A stretch of DNA of 25,355 nt, taken from assembly GCA_035529435.1 (NCBI GenBank), contig DATKWS010000069.1:1-25355 (forward strand), read 5' to 3'. The notes beneath the pieces are model-generated. The model searched no databases. It was not told the DNA's origin and was given only the letters and a program-made list of their open reading frames with translations. Made by a program: the position numbers and the translations under genes. Position 1 is the stretch's first letter. The number at the start of each line of letters is the position of its first letter. Shown here piece after piece: positions 24,774-25,355 of the stretch. The stretch is from DATKWS01 sp035529435. Lineage in GTDB: Bacteria > Krumholzibacteriota > Krumholzibacteriia > Krumholzibacteriales > Krumholzibacteriaceae.

Positions 24774-25355
24774 ATGAAGATCGTACGATGCCGGCACTGC
24801 TGCGTACTGGTTGCGCTCCTCATCATGCAGGGGGTTGCTTCGGGCCAGACGACGACACGGCTGCAAGCGGAGAAGCTGTTCGTCGAGGCCCAGAAATCTC
24901 TCTCCCGCGGGGACACGGAATCGGCCGAATCGCTCCTGATGAAAGCGCTTCAGAAGGACAGCGGATTCACATCGGCGGTCTGGCAGCTTGCCCAGATATA
25001 CGAGAGCCGCGGTCAGTTGGCGCATGCGCGGGAGTTGCTCCTGCGCGGGTTGACGTTGGAACCGGAGGCGACCTGGGCTCGCGAGAAGCTCGCGCAGCTG
25101 GAGAAGGCCCTGACCCGCCAGCTCCTCCTCGAGGCGGAGCGTTTCATGAGCGAGAAGCAGTACGACCTCGCAATCCCGAAACTATCCCTGTATCTCGGAA
25201 TCAGGCCGTACGATCCCGTGCCGCTCATCCGGCTCGGGCGCTGCCACCTTGCACTGGGGAACCTCGAAACCGCCAAGGAGTACCTCACGCAGGCATTCGA
25301 GCGTGATCCGACCGACAGCCAGGTGACGGCGCTGCTCACGGAGATCGAGGAGCGG
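24774..25355 (+). CDS. Secreted TPR-repeat protein, C-terminus beyond right edge
   Basis: 194 codons stay open to the window end, so the gene is partial. ATG 24774 has GGAGGT 4 nt upstream. The N-terminus is a signal peptide (MKIVRCRHCC, hydrophobic VLVALLIMQGVA, likely cleavage near ASG/Q). The rest is a helical repeat array of TPR character, with A-x-x-x-L-x-x-A-L and L-x-P spacing: AESLLMKALQKD, LAHARELLLRGLTLEP, YDLAIPKLSLYLGIRP, LGNLETAKEYLTQAFERDP. TPR arrays bind other proteins, and an exported one may scaffold an envelope complex. The partner is unknown and what follows is not visible. A sigma-54-type promoter immediately upstream suggests regulated expression. Confidence 0.85.
   Translation, partial: MKIVRCRHCCVLVALLIMQGVASGQTTTRLQAEKLFVEAQKSLSRGDTESAESLLMKALQKDSGFTSAVWQLAQIYESRGQLAHARELLLRGLTLEPEATWAREKLAQLEKALTRQLLLEAERFMSEKQYDLAIPKLSLYLGIRPYDPVPLIRLGRCHLALGNLETAKEYLTQAFERDPTDSQVTALLTEIEER

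Noticed and set aside
1..25355. tRNA, rRNA, CRISPR array, transposon or phage attachment sites
   Set aside because: I found no cloverleaf, repeat-spacer pattern, transposase gene or terminal repeats on reading both strands.

Overview
This is a gene-dense window of about 60% GC (by eye) carrying protein-coding genes only. I see no rRNA, tRNA, CRISPR array or insertion sequence. The host looks like a diderm (Gram-negative-type) bacterium. Three predicted lipoproteins, a penicillin-binding protein 1C paired with an alpha-2-macroglobulin, and a secreted TPR protein all imply a periplasm. It probably belongs to an uncultured or poorly sampled lineage, but the sequence alone does not fix the phylum. 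An in-frame UGA in selD indicates that the organism uses selenocysteine. UGA is still a normal stop codon for several neighbours, so the code has not been reassigned.

Layout. (1) The left edge holds the start of a leftward serpin-like lipoprotein gene that runs off the window, divergent from a rightward radical SAM/SPASM gene. (2) From about 15.1 kb down to 1.7 kb, six leftward genes follow one another: mrfB, mrfA, selD, a flavodoxin-fold NAD(P)H oxidoreductase, an alpha-2-macroglobulin lipoprotein and pbpC. A good sigma-70-type promoter precedes mrfB and a clear intrinsic terminator follows pbpC. (3) A leftward radical SAM enzyme of the tetraether/membrane-spanning-lipid synthase (Tes) type has its own promoter. 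It is divergent from a rightward M23 peptidase gene that is followed by queH. (4) A second leftward run, acyl-CoA dehydrogenase, a thioredoxin-fold lipoprotein without its cysteines, a LytS-type kinase, a LytTR regulator and dihydrolipoamide dehydrogenase, has short gaps and overlaps and one promoter. (5) The right edge holds a rightward secreted TPR protein gene with a sigma-54-type promoter, cut by the window end.

How the genes may work together. MrfA and MrfB form a helicase/exonuclease DNA-repair pair. The alpha-2-macroglobulin and PBP1C form the classic pair of periplasmic protease trap and peptidoglycan repair synthase, and the serpin adds a second, unrelated protease inhibitor. The M23 peptidase also acts on the wall. 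The LytS/LytTR pair and the cysteine-less thioredoxin-fold lipoprotein may form an envelope-sensing unit that controls metabolic genes in the same operon.

Most notable: selenocysteine-containing SelD with a SECIS-like hairpin, which would be mis-annotated as a truncated TTG-start gene; the Tes-like radical SAM enzyme; the redox-dead thioredoxin-fold lipoprotein beside a two-component system; two antiprotease lipoproteins within 10 kb; and two real genes at the window edges that a complete-ORF search would miss.
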